A stretch of 40,578 bases of DNA from Nostocales cyanobacterium LEGE 11386 (lineage in GTDB: Bacteria > Cyanobacteriota > Cyanobacteriia > Cyanobacteriales > Nostocaceae): positions 1 through 40,578 of the forward strand of contig JADEXK010000058.1 of assembly GCA_015207155.1 (NCBI GenBank), written 5' to 3'. Every line of letters begins with the position of its first letter. Position 1 is the stretch's first letter. A program made the position numbers and the translations under genes. Below, one piece after another: positions 1 to 8,284 of the stretch. The notes under the pieces were generated by a model. It was not told the origin of the DNA. It was given only the letters and a program-made list of their open reading frames with translations, and ran no database searches.

Positions 1-15
1 GTGTATAAGAGACAG
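1..15 (+). other. Residual Tn5/Nextera mosaic-end adapter sequence
   Basis: The first 15 bases, GTGTATAAGAGACAG, are identical to the last 15 bases of the 19-bp Tn5 mosaic end used in Nextera tagmentation libraries (AGATGTGTATAAGAGACAG). Genomic sequence therefore most likely begins at base 16. The position at the very edge of the window fits untrimmed adapter at the end of a contig. It does not touch the hisB coding region, which starts at 32. Confidence 0.93.
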
Positions 16-31
16 CTTGTCCCCATTACCT

Positions 32-658
32 ATGCAAACAAGCGAACGCCAAATTAATTTAACTCAAACCTCTCGCATTGCTTCTGTTCACCGCACTACG
101 GGCGAAACTGATGTACAAGTTACCGTCAACTTGGATGGGACAGGAATTTGTACAGCAGCAACCGGGATTCCGTTTTTGGATCACATGTTGCATCAAATTG
201 CTTCCCACGGACTGATTGACTTAAATGTCCAAGCTAAGGGAGACTGGGAAATTGATGACCACCACACCAACGAAGATGTGGGTATCACTTTAGGGCAAGC
301 TTTCAGTCAGGCACTAGGCAATAGAAAAGGTATTGTGCGTTTTGGTAATTTTCTTGCACCATTGGATGAAGCTTTAGTGCAAGTGGCTTTGGACTTCTCT
401 GGACGTCCACACCTCAGCTATGGCTTGGAAATTCCTACCCAGCGCGTGGGAACCTATGATACTCAACTAGTACGGGAATTCTTTGTAGCATTGGTAAACC
501 ATAGCCAAATGACACTGCATATTCGCCAACTGGATGGCATTAATTCTCATCATATTATTGAAGCGACATTTAAAGCTTTTGCTAGGGCTACTCGTATGGC
601 GGTGGAAATTGATCCCCGTCGTGCTGGTACAATTCCCAGTTCCAAGGGTATCCTGTAG
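32..658 (+). CDS. hisB: Imidazoleglycerol-phosphate dehydratase (HisB)
   Basis: Dehydrates imidazole glycerol phosphate to imidazole acetol phosphate, a late step of histidine biosynthesis, in the cytoplasm. The 208-residue product has the monofunctional bacterial/plant length. The metal-binding motifs of the family are visible: FLDHMLHQ near residue 48, DDHHTNED near 75 and NSHHIIEA near 171. They supply the His and Glu ligands of the two Mn sites. The C-terminus, ending SSKGIL, is typical and complete. I chose ATG at 32. The in-frame TTG at 17 would add MSPLP and begins two bases after adapter sequence, so it has no support. The native promoter lies outside the window. No other his gene is adjacent, as expected for the scattered his genes of cyanobacteria. 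Confidence 0.97.
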   Translation: MQTSERQINLTQTSRIASVHRTTGETDVQVTVNLDGTGICTAATGIPFLDHMLHQIASHGLIDLNVQAKGDWEIDDHHTNEDVGITLGQAFSQALGNRKGIVRFGNFLAPLDEALVQVALDFSGRPHLSYGLEIPTQRVGTYDTQLVREFFVALVNHSQMTLHIRQLDGINSHHIIEATFKAFARATRMAVEIDPRRAGTIPSSKGIL

Positions 659-679
659 GATAGTCAGAATTATAGCCAA

Positions 680-693
680 GTGCTGAGTGCTGA
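680..693 (+). repeat. STRR-type heptamer repeat, GTGCTGA x2
   Basis: Two tandem copies of GTGCTGA lie just after the hisB stop. The same heptamer recurs downstream of other genes in this window (20030 in reverse complement, 25771, 28057, 37680-37746). This is the pattern of the short tandemly repeated repetitive sequences of heterocystous cyanobacteria. Confidence 0.7.
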
Positions 694-882
694 TTAAAAG
701 CTCAATTGCTTCAAAGCTTTGAGAAATCAACACTTTCCCCACCTATGTTACTACCGCTATACTTGGCAAAATTGATGCTTTTAGTGTCAATTCGCTATTA
801 GGTTGGCAATAATTGACAAACTCAGTAGTCATCTGATTTTTCAAACTATTGGGTAACCTGCAATTAATATATTTGAACCAAG

Positions 883-1863
883 ATGAAGTCTGGTGCAGAC
901 ACCCTGGATTTGCCACTGAATAATATAGACAATCCGCCAGTAGTCCTAACTTCTGATTTGCGAAAAGTCTATCGCACGGGGTTTTGGCTGAATCAAAAAG
1001 TTGTATCGCTCAAAAGCTGTTCTGTCACAGTATATAAAGGGGAAACCTTTGGATTGTTAGGGCCAAATGGTGCTGGTAAAACCACCCTGTTAAAATTGTT
1101 ATTGGGCATTATTCGTCCCACATCTGGAAAGGGATTATTATTAGGCAAGCCATTAGGCGATCGCCATACCAAACAACTTATTGGCTACCTCCCAGAAAAT
1201 GCCTATTTATATGACTATCTCACTGGCTGGGAATTTTTGCAGCTAGCAGCTGGGTTATTCCAAATCCCCCCAAGTGTACAACGTCAACGCATTCCCCAAC
1301 TGCTGGAATTAGTCGGTTTATCCCTAGCCGATGCACGTAAAAAACTGATGCGTCGCTATTCTAAAGGGATGTTACAGCGTGTGGGTATGGCACAGGCACT
1401 GATTAATGACCCAGAATTGATATTTCTTGATGAACCAATGTCTGGTTTAGATCCTGTGGGACGCTACCAAATGCGGGAAATTATTTTATCACTGAAAGCC
1501 GCAGGTAAAACGATTTTTTTCAACAGCCATATTCTCAGTGAAGTAGAGCAAATTTGCGATCGCGTTGCTATCCTCTCTCAAGGGGAATTAATTTGTTCTG
1601 GTTCCCTCCATGAACTATTAGGTACTGGCAGCACATATCATGTCAAAGGTCAAGGTGGTGACTGGGAAGTCCTCAAAAAATGGATGCCTAATTTAGTGTT
1701 TGAGGGTGATGGTTCTTGGCAAGGTACACTACAAGAAGATTACTATGATTTTCTTGGCAGTCTTCGTCTGATGGAGGGACAGATTATTTCTATGAATTTA
1801 TCTCGCCACTCCTTAGAAGATTTCTTTATTCAACAGCTACAGCAAAATAACTTGGTTAATTAG
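883..1863 (+). CDS. ABC transporter ATP-binding protein (ABC-2/DrrA type)
   Basis: ATPase subunit of an ABC exporter of the ABC-2 class. It would act on the inner face of the cytoplasmic membrane with a permease partner. Visible motifs in the 326-residue protein are Walker A GPNGAGKT (60-67), the signature YSKGMLQRVG (159-168, the YSKGM variant usual in DrrA/NosF-like ATPases), Walker B LIFLDEP (179-185) with the D-loop SGLD after it, and the switch His in NSHIL (about 216). A C-terminal extension of about 85 residues follows the nucleotide-binding domain. There is no permease gene next to it: hisB is upstream and a GNAT acetyltransferase downstream. The partner and the substrate are therefore unknown. 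The start at 883 lacks a clear Shine-Dalgarno sequence. Confidence 0.9.
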   Translation: MKSGADTLDLPLNNIDNPPVVLTSDLRKVYRTGFWLNQKVVSLKSCSVTVYKGETFGLLGPNGAGKTTLLKLLLGIIRPTSGKGLLLGKPLGDRHTKQLIGYLPENAYLYDYLTGWEFLQLAAGLFQIPPSVQRQRIPQLLELVGLSLADARKKLMRRYSKGMLQRVGMAQALINDPELIFLDEPMSGLDPVGRYQMREIILSLKAAGKTIFFNSHILSEVEQICDRVAILSQGELICSGSLHELLGTGSTYHVKGQGGDWEVLKKWMPNLVFEGDGSWQGTLQEDYYDFLGSLRLMEGQIISMNLSRHSLEDFFIQQLQQNNLVN

Positions 1864-1918
1864 TATTGTGATAAAGAAGGAAGTGCTGTTGGAATCAGAA
1901 GTCAGAAGGAAAATTAGT

Positions 1919-1986
1919 GGTGGTCACTGAGCAGTTCGACAGGCTCACTGTATCACCTGTCGAAGTGGGGATTGAAACCCACCACC
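1919..1986. repeat. Nested palindromic repeat downstream of the ABC ATPase gene
   Basis: The nine-base arms TTCGACAGG (1935-1943) and CCTGTCGAA (1956-1964) are perfectly complementary across a 12-base loop. GGTGGT (1919-1924) and ACCACC (1981-1986) can close an outer stem. The sequence looks like a dispersed intergenic palindrome rather than a rho-independent terminator, because no T-run follows. Confidence 0.55.
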
Positions 1987-2035
1987 AATTGCAGACTACC
2001 AAATCATAGATGTGGTGGGAGATTTCAACCCTTTT

Positions 2036-2075
2036 GGCAATAAGAAAGAAGACTTCTTCCTTCTTTCTTATTGCC
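2036..2075. repeat. Perfect 16-bp inverted repeat before the GNAT gene
   Basis: GGCAATAAGAAAGAAG (2036-2051) is exactly complementary to CTTCTTTCTTATTGCC (2060-2075), with an 8-base loop. The right arm ends 16 bases before the ATG at 2092. In RNA this would be a long stable hairpin directly ahead of the start codon. It could end transcription from the ABC gene, limit translation of the GNAT gene, or simply be a mobile palindrome. Confidence 0.75.
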
Positions 2076-2091
2076 TCTTCCTTTGTTAATT

Positions 2092-2628
2092 ATGCCGACC
2101 TACCTAGAAACACCGCGACTTATTCTTAGAGAATTTAGACGAGAAGATTTTCAGCAACTTGCATCCATACTTGCTGACCCACAAGTGATGAAATTTTCTC
2201 GAACGGGTATACTTTCAAGCTCAGAAACTCAAGAAAAAATTGAGAGCTTCATTGTGTCTTATGCAAAGTATGGTTTTGGAAAATTGGCTGTTTTATTGAA
2301 GGAAAATAACGAGTTAATTGGATATTGCGGGATAGCAGTAGAGCAAATTGATCAAAAAGACGAAATTGAAATTGGATATTGTCTAAGTCCAAAGTTTTGG
2401 GGTCAAAATTTAGCAACAGAGGCAGCATCAGCTACTCTGCAATATGGATTTGAACGATTCAATTTTGCATACATTCTTGGTATTGTTGAACGAGCCAACA
2501 TAGCATCGATGAGAGTTCTGGAAAAGTTAGGTATGCAATATACAAGAGAAACTGTGTTTCATGGTATCAAAATGGATGTGTATCAAATAGAATACATATC
2601 CGCCCTAAGTTTTGACTTTCATCCGTGA
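2092..2628 (+). CDS. GNAT-family N-acetyltransferase (RimJ/RimL-like)
   Basis: Acetyl-CoA-dependent N-acetyltransferase of the GNAT fold, in the group of ribosomal-protein-alanine acetyltransferases, although the true substrate cannot be read from sequence. The 178-residue protein opens with the typical LETPRLILREFRREDF. Motif A lies at about 93-111 (EIGYCLSPKFWGQNLATEA), and NIASMRVLEKLGM at about 126 is the conserved Asn-x-x-Ser acetyl-CoA/helix segment. I chose ATG at 2092. The longer frame starting with TTG at 2071 begins inside the right arm of a 16-bp hairpin and adds only MPLPLLI. No clear ribosome binding site is visible. It appears to be a single-gene unit. Its base composition is somewhat more AT-rich than the neighbouring genes. 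Confidence 0.88.
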   Translation: MPTYLETPRLILREFRREDFQQLASILADPQVMKFSRTGILSSSETQEKIESFIVSYAKYGFGKLAVLLKENNELIGYCGIAVEQIDQKDEIEIGYCLSPKFWGQNLATEAASATLQYGFERFNFAYILGIVERANIASMRVLEKLGMQYTRETVFHGIKMDVYQIEYISALSFDFHP

Positions 2629-2784
2629 ATAAAATAGTAATTTTTGCTACTATTCTTACACTAAAATACAAGCAAAAAAGAGGCTTATTTATACCAGAAT
2701 TTGATTGATAAATATCTTGTCATACAATTTAGTTTAACTTTAAGTTAACTTTACTAAAAATTTAAAATTAATCAATAATATCTC

Positions 2785-2790
2785 TCCGGA
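2785..2790 (+). promoter_or_regulatory. Possible DIF1-like element (TCCGGA)
   Basis: TCCGGA lies 98 bases before the start of the polysaccharide export gene in AT-rich intergenic sequence. From memory, this hexamer near -35 defines the DIF class of promoters induced in differentiating Anabaena cells. No well-spaced -10 box is obvious, only AT-rich sequence at 2805-2819, and a hexamer can occur by chance. Confidence 0.2.
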
Positions 2791-2887
2791 AAATGACACT
2801 TTTCTAGGAAAATAAGAATGTTGGGTAACTTGAATTGGGGAACTTGAATAATTAAATATAGTCATATCAAGATGTTTAAAAAGTACT

Positions 2888-4420
2888 ATGGCGATCACAG
2901 TCTCAGAGTCTCAGGTAAATATGCTTAACACAGGTTTGCTGAAATTCCTCACCCAGCCAATTATGGGTGTGGCTTTGTTAACGGCTGTCAATGTTGCAGC
3001 ACCGTCTGCCAGCCTAGCTCAGGGACAATTAGTACCACAAACGATACAACCAGGAACACCAAATACACAACCAATAATACCCAGTACACAACAAGCATCA
3101 CCGACTGTACCAATAGATACTAATTACTCTTTAGGAGGCGGTGATCTCATTCGTGTAAATGTATTTGAAGTACCTGAATATACAGGTGAATATCAAATTC
3201 CTCCAGGTGGATCTATCAACTTACCTTTAATTGGCAGTGTACCTGTTCTGGGACTAACAACCGAACAAGCTGCTGATGAAATTGCCAAAAGGTACGCTCG
3301 CTTTCTCAAGCGTCCTTTAATTTCAGTCAACCTGTTATCACCTCGTCCTATAAATATTTTGGTGGCTGGAGAAGTTACACGACCAGGAGCTTATACTTTG
3401 AGCTTGCAAGGAGGCGCGGGTAATAATCCAGGGGTACAATACCCAACTGTATTAGCTGCACTCACCACAGCCCAGGGCGTAACTTTAGCAGCAGATGTCA
3501 CTCAAGTCCAATTAAAACGTAAGATAGGACGCACTTCTGAGCAAGTTGTCACTCTTAATTTAAAAGACCTGATTCAAACAGGGAATATAGACCAGGATAT
3601 TACCCTACGGGATGGTGACACCATTGTTGTGCCAACTGCAACTAACTTCAACGTAGCAGAAGCACGCAATCTGTTTGCCGCTAACTTTGCTGCTAGCTCT
3701 ACCACACCTCGCACTGTGGCAATCATTGGTGAAGTTAATCGTCCCGGCTCATATCTAGTCGGCCCTGGTGGCGGCGGTGGACAGGATGGTGCAACAACAA
3801 CTGGTGGTTTACCCACTGTCATGCGCGCCCTGCAATTAGCTGGGGGAATTACATCACAAGCTGATGTTCGTAATCTCAAGCTCCGCCGACCGACAAGAAC
3901 CGGTTCAGAACAAAATATAGATATTGACCTCTGGCGATTATTACAGAGTGGTGATATCGACCAAGACATAATTGTGCAGGACGGCGATACCATTATTATT
4001 CCGACTGCTACGGAGGTCAACCCAGCAGAAGCCACTCAATTAGCTTCAACTACTTTATCTCCAGCCACAATTCAAGTTGGTGTGGTGGGCGAAGTCAAAA
4101 GACCAGGAGCCGTAGAAATTAAGCCCAATAGCTCTTTGAATCAAGCATTGCTGGCGGCTGGCGGCTTCAACGATGCTAGAGCTAGAACAACCACTGTAGA
4201 TTTAGTTCGTCTCAACCCTAATGGTTCTGTGACCAAGCGGGAAGTCAAGGTTAATTTCTCCCAAGGAATTAATGAAGAGACTAATCCCATACTCCGCAAT
4301 AATGATGTTGTCATAGTTAACCGTTCTGGTTTAGCCTCGGTTGGCGATAGTGTGGGTACAGTAGTCAATCCCCTAGGCGGTTTATTGGGAGTGTTCAGGG
4401 CTTTATTTGGTTTGTTTTAG
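2888..4420 (+). CDS. Polysaccharide export outer-membrane protein with three SLBB domains (Wza-like)
   Basis: Periplasm-to-surface conduit for exported polysaccharide, of the Wza/OPX class. Of 510 residues, 13-45 form a signal peptide ending around SASLAQ. A Pro/Thr/Gln-rich linker follows, then a Poly_export domain (about 76-155, GGGDLIRVNVFEVPEYTG). Three SLBB repeats each open with the same pattern: VAGEVTRPGAY (about 159), IIGEVNRPGSY (about 279) and VVGEVKRPGAV (about 399). The segments ending each unit, RDGDTIVVPTAT and QDGDTIIIPTAT, are near-identical, which suggests recent internal duplication. The hydrophobic C-terminus (LGGLLGVFRALFGLF) could be the outer-membrane helix seen in Wza. 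ATG 2888 is used; an alternative start at MLNTG (residue 12) would give a more conventional signal peptide. No polysaccharide ligase or tyrosine kinase gene is adjacent. Confidence 0.92.
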   Translation: MAITVSESQVNMLNTGLLKFLTQPIMGVALLTAVNVAAPSASLAQGQLVPQTIQPGTPNTQPIIPSTQQASPTVPIDTNYSLGGGDLIRVNVFEVPEYTGEYQIPPGGSINLPLIGSVPVLGLTTEQAADEIAKRYARFLKRPLISVNLLSPRPINILVAGEVTRPGAYTLSLQGGAGNNPGVQYPTVLAALTTAQGVTLAADVTQVQLKRKIGRTSEQVVTLNLKDLIQTGNIDQDITLRDGDTIVVPTATNFNVAEARNLFAANFAASSTTPRTVAIIGEVNRPGSYLVGPGGGGGQDGATTTGGLPTVMRALQLAGGITSQADVRNLKLRRPTRTGSEQNIDIDLWRLLQSGDIDQDIIVQDGDTIIIPTATEVNPAEATQLASTTLSPATIQVGVVGEVKRPGAVEIKPNSSLNQALLAAGGFNDARARTTTVDLVRLNPNGSVTKREVKVNFSQGINEETNPILRNNDVVIVNRSGLASVGDSVGTVVNPLGGLLGVFRALFGLF

Positions 4421-4436
4421 AGGTCGTTTTTCATGA

Positions 4437-4478
4437 GTTTGAAGTTGCGGAGACTAACTAGCGATCGCAACTTCAAAC
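4437..4478 (+). terminator. Strong 13-bp hairpin after the export gene, possible terminator or processing site
   Basis: GTTTGAAGTTGCG (4437-4449) pairs perfectly with CGCAACTTCAAAC (4466-4478) across a 16-base loop, starting 17 bases after the stop at 4420. Part of a HIP1 octamer (GCGATCGC) forms the right base of the loop. There is no T-run after the stem, so it is not a canonical rho-independent terminator. It could protect the 3' end of the message or mark the boundary with the hydrolase gene. Confidence 0.5.
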
Positions 4479-4526
4479 CCATAATGGTAGTCAATGCATT
4501 GAGCTACCTTTTAAATACTCGTTTGT

Positions 4527-6170
4527 ATGTACTTTTGGTTTGGTAAAAATCGACCTCAAACATCCTTCCTCAAAGGATTACTGTGCAGCTTAACCTTGGC
4601 TGTGAGTTGGGGTGTGGGCATTCCTGCTACCACAGCAGCAGAAACAGTTACCATTCGCTTAGGCCCATTTCAACAGTCACTGGCGATCGCCGATCTCGAA
4701 AACTTTGCCAAAACCGGGAAACTGCCAGAACATTTACAAATTTTTGGTGCTTTATTAACGCCTCAATTACAAGAATTACTGAATCGCAGGTTACAAGTAG
4801 ACCCAGCTTTTGCAGACAAATTCGTCGCTGAACTAGTGCGATCGCCACAAGGCAAACAATTAATTTCTTCCTTGGGCGCAGCAATACCAGGTAGTACCAT
4901 AGAAAGCCTCCAAGCAGCAATTAACCTCTCTCTACGTCAAGTCAACGGTTTAAGTGCCATTGGTTTTTTGCGCGCCTACCCAAAAGAAAATATTACCGTA
5001 GACGCAACTCAAGCACTACAAATCGCATTAGAATTTAATGCCAACAACTTGCAAAGTCAAGCCCTTGGGGTTTTACTAGAACGAGAATTATTAGTAAAAA
5101 ACAATACACCTTTTCAGTCAAGTTTTGACCCAACCGCCCCAGGACAAAACACAGTTCAACAGCAAACTCTAACTCTACAAGACAGACAACGAAATCGCAG
5201 CATTCCTGTAGACATTTATTGGAGTCAAAGTGACACTCAAGCACCACTGGTGGTAATTTCCCACGGCTTTGGAGCCAACCGCCGATTTTTTAGCTATTTA
5301 GCGCGTCATTTAGCTTCCCACGGAGTCACTGTTGCAGCCATTGAACATCCTGGTAGTAACTCTGTTGCTATTAATAACACTGCCAATCAAGTAAACTTGG
5401 CGCAACTACTACCAGCCAGTGAATTTATTGAACGACCAAAAGATGTCAGCTTTTTACTCAATGAACTAGAAAGACTCAATACCCAACCGGGACAACTTCA
5501 AGGAAAGCTCAACACCGAGAAAGTAAATGTCATCGGTCACTCCTTGGGAGGTTATACAGCTTTAGCCTTAGTTGGTGGAGAAGTAGACTTAAAAGAATTG
5601 CGAGAATTCTGTAAAACTTCTTTGTCCTTTGGTGAATCTCCCGGTGATTGGTTGCAATGTGCGGCGGCGACTTTAAAAGACAGCAAACCACAGTTGCAAG
5701 ATAAACGAGTTAAGAGTGCGATCGCACTCAATCCGCTTGTTGGTAGACTGTTTGGTACGAATGGTATCAGTAAAATTACCAAACCAGTTTTAATCTTAAC
5801 GGGAACCGAAGACGCTCTCACTCCAGCCTTAAACCATCAAATCAGACCTTTTCAGCAACTGCAAGGTTCTAAGTATTTGTTAACCGCCATTGGTGCAACT
5901 CACTTGAGTATTACTGACCCAGCATATCCGGTGAGTGCAGCAACTGCGATCGTCAGAGAAAAGCGAGGCGCAGAAACCAATTCCTTACGCCAGCTAATTC
6001 GTGGTGTCACCTTAGCGTTTATTAAACAAGACACACCACAAGCCCAGATTTATCAACAATTCCTCACACCCACTTACGCCCAATCCTTCTCGACAGCAGA
6101 ACTCCCCCTACGCTTAAGTACTGATTTACCAGGAAACATTAAACCCTGGCTAGGTTTTGTATTGAAGTGA
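4527..6170 (+). CDS. Secreted alpha/beta hydrolase with N-terminal DUF1400 domain
   Basis: Predicted exported serine hydrolase, resembling dienelactone-hydrolase/PAF-acetylhydrolase-like lipases; the substrate is unknown. Residues 1-38 form a signal peptide with basic start and an AxA-type end (PATTAA). Residues about 40-190 match the cyanobacterial DUF1400 module (helical, with VTIRLGPFQQSL at its start). The catalytic domain shows an oxyanion-hole segment HGFG (246-249), the nucleophile elbow GHSLGG (337-342, Ser339), an acid in GTEDAL (Asp429) and the His in GATHLS (His459). All triad residues are present, so activity is expected. Length is 547 residues. It lies about 100 bases after the export gene on the same strand but behind a strong hairpin, so co-transcription is doubtful. 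Confidence 0.88.
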   Translation: MYFWFGKNRPQTSFLKGLLCSLTLAVSWGVGIPATTAAETVTIRLGPFQQSLAIADLENFAKTGKLPEHLQIFGALLTPQLQELLNRRLQVDPAFADKFVAELVRSPQGKQLISSLGAAIPGSTIESLQAAINLSLRQVNGLSAIGFLRAYPKENITVDATQALQIALEFNANNLQSQALGVLLERELLVKNNTPFQSSFDPTAPGQNTVQQQTLTLQDRQRNRSIPVDIYWSQSDTQAPLVVISHGFGANRRFFSYLARHLASHGVTVAAIEHPGSNSVAINNTANQVNLAQLLPASEFIERPKDVSFLLNELERLNTQPGQLQGKLNTEKVNVIGHSLGGYTALALVGGEVDLKELREFCKTSLSFGESPGDWLQCAAATLKDSKPQLQDKRVKSAIALNPLVGRLFGTNGISKITKPVLILTGTEDALTPALNHQIRPFQQLQGSKYLLTAIGATHLSITDPAYPVSAATAIVREKRGAETNSLRQLIRGVTLAFIKQDTPQAQIYQQFLTPTYAQSFSTAELPLRLSTDLPGNIKPWLGFVLK

Positions 6171-6442
6171 GCATACTGACTCCCCATTCCCTTCTCCATT
6201 AACGTAAATTTAATCACATAACTCCTCCTTGCCAGCGTGTGATCAAGGTGCTTTAATAGCGATCGCATTCTGCCAAATTATCCTGCATGTACAAGACCTA
6301 CAAGATTTGCTGCGACTTGTCATTAAATACTGAAGTCATGTTCATAAAATTACAGATGCAAAACATTAGACTTAAACTTAGGACTATGGTAGTACCATGT
6401 CCTTTAAACTAAAATTCGCCCAAAAGCTGAATAGGAGCATAT

Positions 6443-7285
6443 ATGGAGCCAATTATTGCCATAGTCTTAGCGCTGATAGGCTATGCCTTAGGATCTGCCA
6501 AATTAATTAATCAAGGTAACGAAGCTTTAGTTGAACGCTTGGGGCGGTATCATCGGAAACTTGGGCCTGGACTCAACTTTATTGTTCCCCTGGTCGATCA
6601 AATTGTCATGGAAGATACAATCCGAGAACAGTTTATAGATATCAAACCTCAGAATGTAATCACCAGAGATAACATTTATCTAGAAGTTGATGCTGTTCTG
6701 TTTTGGCGTATCAGAGATATGGTCAAAAGTTTTTACGAAATCGACGATCTCCAAGGTTCTCTGACACAGCTAGCAACTACCACACTCCGAGAAGTCATTG
6801 CTCAAAATACTGTAGAGCAAACCAATGTCTCTCGATCTGAGATGGATCAAGCCATCTTAAATCAGTTGAATCAAACAACAGAAGATTGGGGAGTGCAGAT
6901 GATCCGGTTAGATATTCAGAGCATTACACCACCGGAGAGTGTACGCAAGTCAATGGAAGAAGAGCGAGCCGCCGAAATCAAAAAACGGGCGCTGGCGTTT
7001 GAAGCAGAAGGAGAACGTGACGCCGCCATTAAGAGAGCGCAAGGAACTCAAACTTCAATGCAGATCATTGCTGAAGCCTTACGCTCCCATCCTGAAAGCC
7101 GGGAAATTCTCCGGTATCTCGTAGCTCAAGATTATGTGGAGGCTAGCCAAAAGCTCGGTGAGAGTAATAATGCCAAAATTGTGTTTGTAGACCCCAGCAA
7201 AACTAATGAAGTATATAACCAGTTAATTGCTGATGCGATCGTGCAAGAAGGTCATGGTAGAAACTCTGAAAACGGCAATATTTAA
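6443..7285 (+). CDS. SPFH/band-7 domain protein (stomatin/paraslipin type)
   Basis: Membrane-anchored scaffolding protein of the stomatin/prohibitin superfamily. Such proteins assemble into oligomers in lipid microdomains and often work with membrane proteases. The 280-residue product has one N-terminal hydrophobic anchor (about 3-22). The SPFH domain (about 24-185) contains the typical ALVERLGRYHRKLGPGLNFI, TRDNIYLEVDAVLFWRI and GVQMIRLDIQSITPP segments. A charged coiled-coil (about 186-215, EERAAEIKKRALAFEAEGER) follows. The start is well supported: AGGAG lies about 8 bases before ATG 6443. The adjacent NfeD-type protease often paired with stomatins is absent here. It is preceded by 270 bases of AT-rich spacer. 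Confidence 0.92.
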   Translation: MEPIIAIVLALIGYALGSAKLINQGNEALVERLGRYHRKLGPGLNFIVPLVDQIVMEDTIREQFIDIKPQNVITRDNIYLEVDAVLFWRIRDMVKSFYEIDDLQGSLTQLATTTLREVIAQNTVEQTNVSRSEMDQAILNQLNQTTEDWGVQMIRLDIQSITPPESVRKSMEEERAAEIKKRALAFEAEGERDAAIKRAQGTQTSMQIIAEALRSHPESREILRYLVAQDYVEASQKLGESNNAKIVFVDPSKTNEVYNQLIADAIVQEGHGRNSENGNI

Positions 7286-7382
7286 TTTTTATAGCAGTTG
7301 CCACGTAGCTAAGGACATAAACTAATTACAAAACCCAGACATCAAGAGACTTTCAAGTCTATCCCCTATTCTCTGTCCCCTG

Positions 7383-8225
7383 CTATAGTCGCAACAGTGC
7401 ATCAGCTACCAATGAAACATCTCGCATTTCTTGAACATCGTGAACTCGCAGGATATCAGCACCATTAAAAATAGCAGCACAACACGCTGCTGCTGTTCCC
7501 CAAACTCGTACTTTTGGATCTGGTTGATCTAGAATGCGACCAATGAAACTTTTACGGGATGCGCCCACTAAAATAGGACAGTTTAGTGTTTTCAATGAAC
7601 GCAGGCGGCGAAAAATTTCTAAATTTTGCTCATAGTTTTTCGCAAAACCTATACCAGGGTCAATAATAATTTTCTTTTGGTCAATACCCGCAGCAGTTGC
7701 GGCTGCAATTTGTGCTGCTAAAAAACTAGAAATCTCTCCCATTAAATCCTGATAATCAGTCATTTGTTGCATCGTCTGCGGTGTACCCCGGATGTGCATT
7801 AATACAATCGGCACATCTAAACTTGCTACTGTAGGCAACATTTCCGAGTCAAACGTACCGCCAGAGATATCATTAATTATATCTGCCCCAGCTTCAATAG
7901 ATGCTTTTGCTACAGTAGCCCTAGTAGTATCTACGGAAATCGGTACGGCAATTTCTGGTCGTAGCACTTGCAATATTGGTATTACTCGTTCCAATTCTTC
8001 TGCCAGAGTTATTTGCTCCGCTCCCGGCCGAGTTGATTGACCACCGACATCAATCATATCAACACCAGCAGCCACCATTGTTTGCGCCTGTGCTAAAGCC
8101 GCAGCAGTTGTATTAAACACGCCACCATCACTAAAACTATCAGGCGTGACATTTAATACACCCATGAGATAAGTTCGCTGTCCCCACTCGAAACAGCGAT
8201 CGCGAATTAATAACTTGCTTGACAT
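7383..8225 (-). CDS. folP: Dihydropteroate synthase (FolP)
   Basis: Condenses 6-hydroxymethyl-dihydropterin diphosphate with p-aminobenzoate in folate synthesis. Family motifs are clear: LMGVLNVTPDSFSDGG near the start, DMIDVGGQSTRPGA, SVDTTRATVAKASIEAGADIINDISGG, DPGIGFAKN, GASRKSFIG and the C-terminal RVHDVQEM. Length is 280 residues from the start I prefer, ATG at 8225 (MSSKLLIRDRCF), which matches where homologues begin. Alternatives are ATG at 8246 and GTG at 8276; the latter leaves only 8 bases to the tpiA stop. It follows tpiA closely on the same strand, so the two are probably co-transcribed. folB, another folate gene, lies about 18 kb away in this window. Confidence 0.95.
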   Translation of the reverse strand: MSSKLLIRDRCFEWGQRTYLMGVLNVTPDSFSDGGVFNTTAAALAQAQTMVAAGVDMIDVGGQSTRPGAEQITLAEELERVIPILQVLRPEIAVPISVDTTRATVAKASIEAGADIINDISGGTFDSEMLPTVASLDVPIVLMHIRGTPQTMQQMTDYQDLMGEISSFLAAQIAAATAAGIDQKKIIIDPGIGFAKNYEQNLEIFRRLRSLKTLNCPILVGASRKSFIGRILDQPDPKVRVWGTAAACCAAIFNGADILRVHDVQEMRDVSLVADALLRL

Positions 8226-8284
8226 AATCCGTCTTAATACACGCATTCCCCGGCTCTGCCAGGGAAAAAGCGCCACACATGAAA

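Noticed and set aside
17..31. TTG-started extension of hisB
   Set aside because: It begins next to adapter sequence, and HisB homologues start near MQTSERQ.
883..1863. ABC exporter operon
   Set aside because: No permease or membrane-spanning partner is adjacent on either side.
1965..1979. GTGGGGATTGAAACC resembles the end of a cyanobacterial CRISPR repeat
   Set aside because: It occurs once, with no regular spacers, and belongs to a palindromic element.
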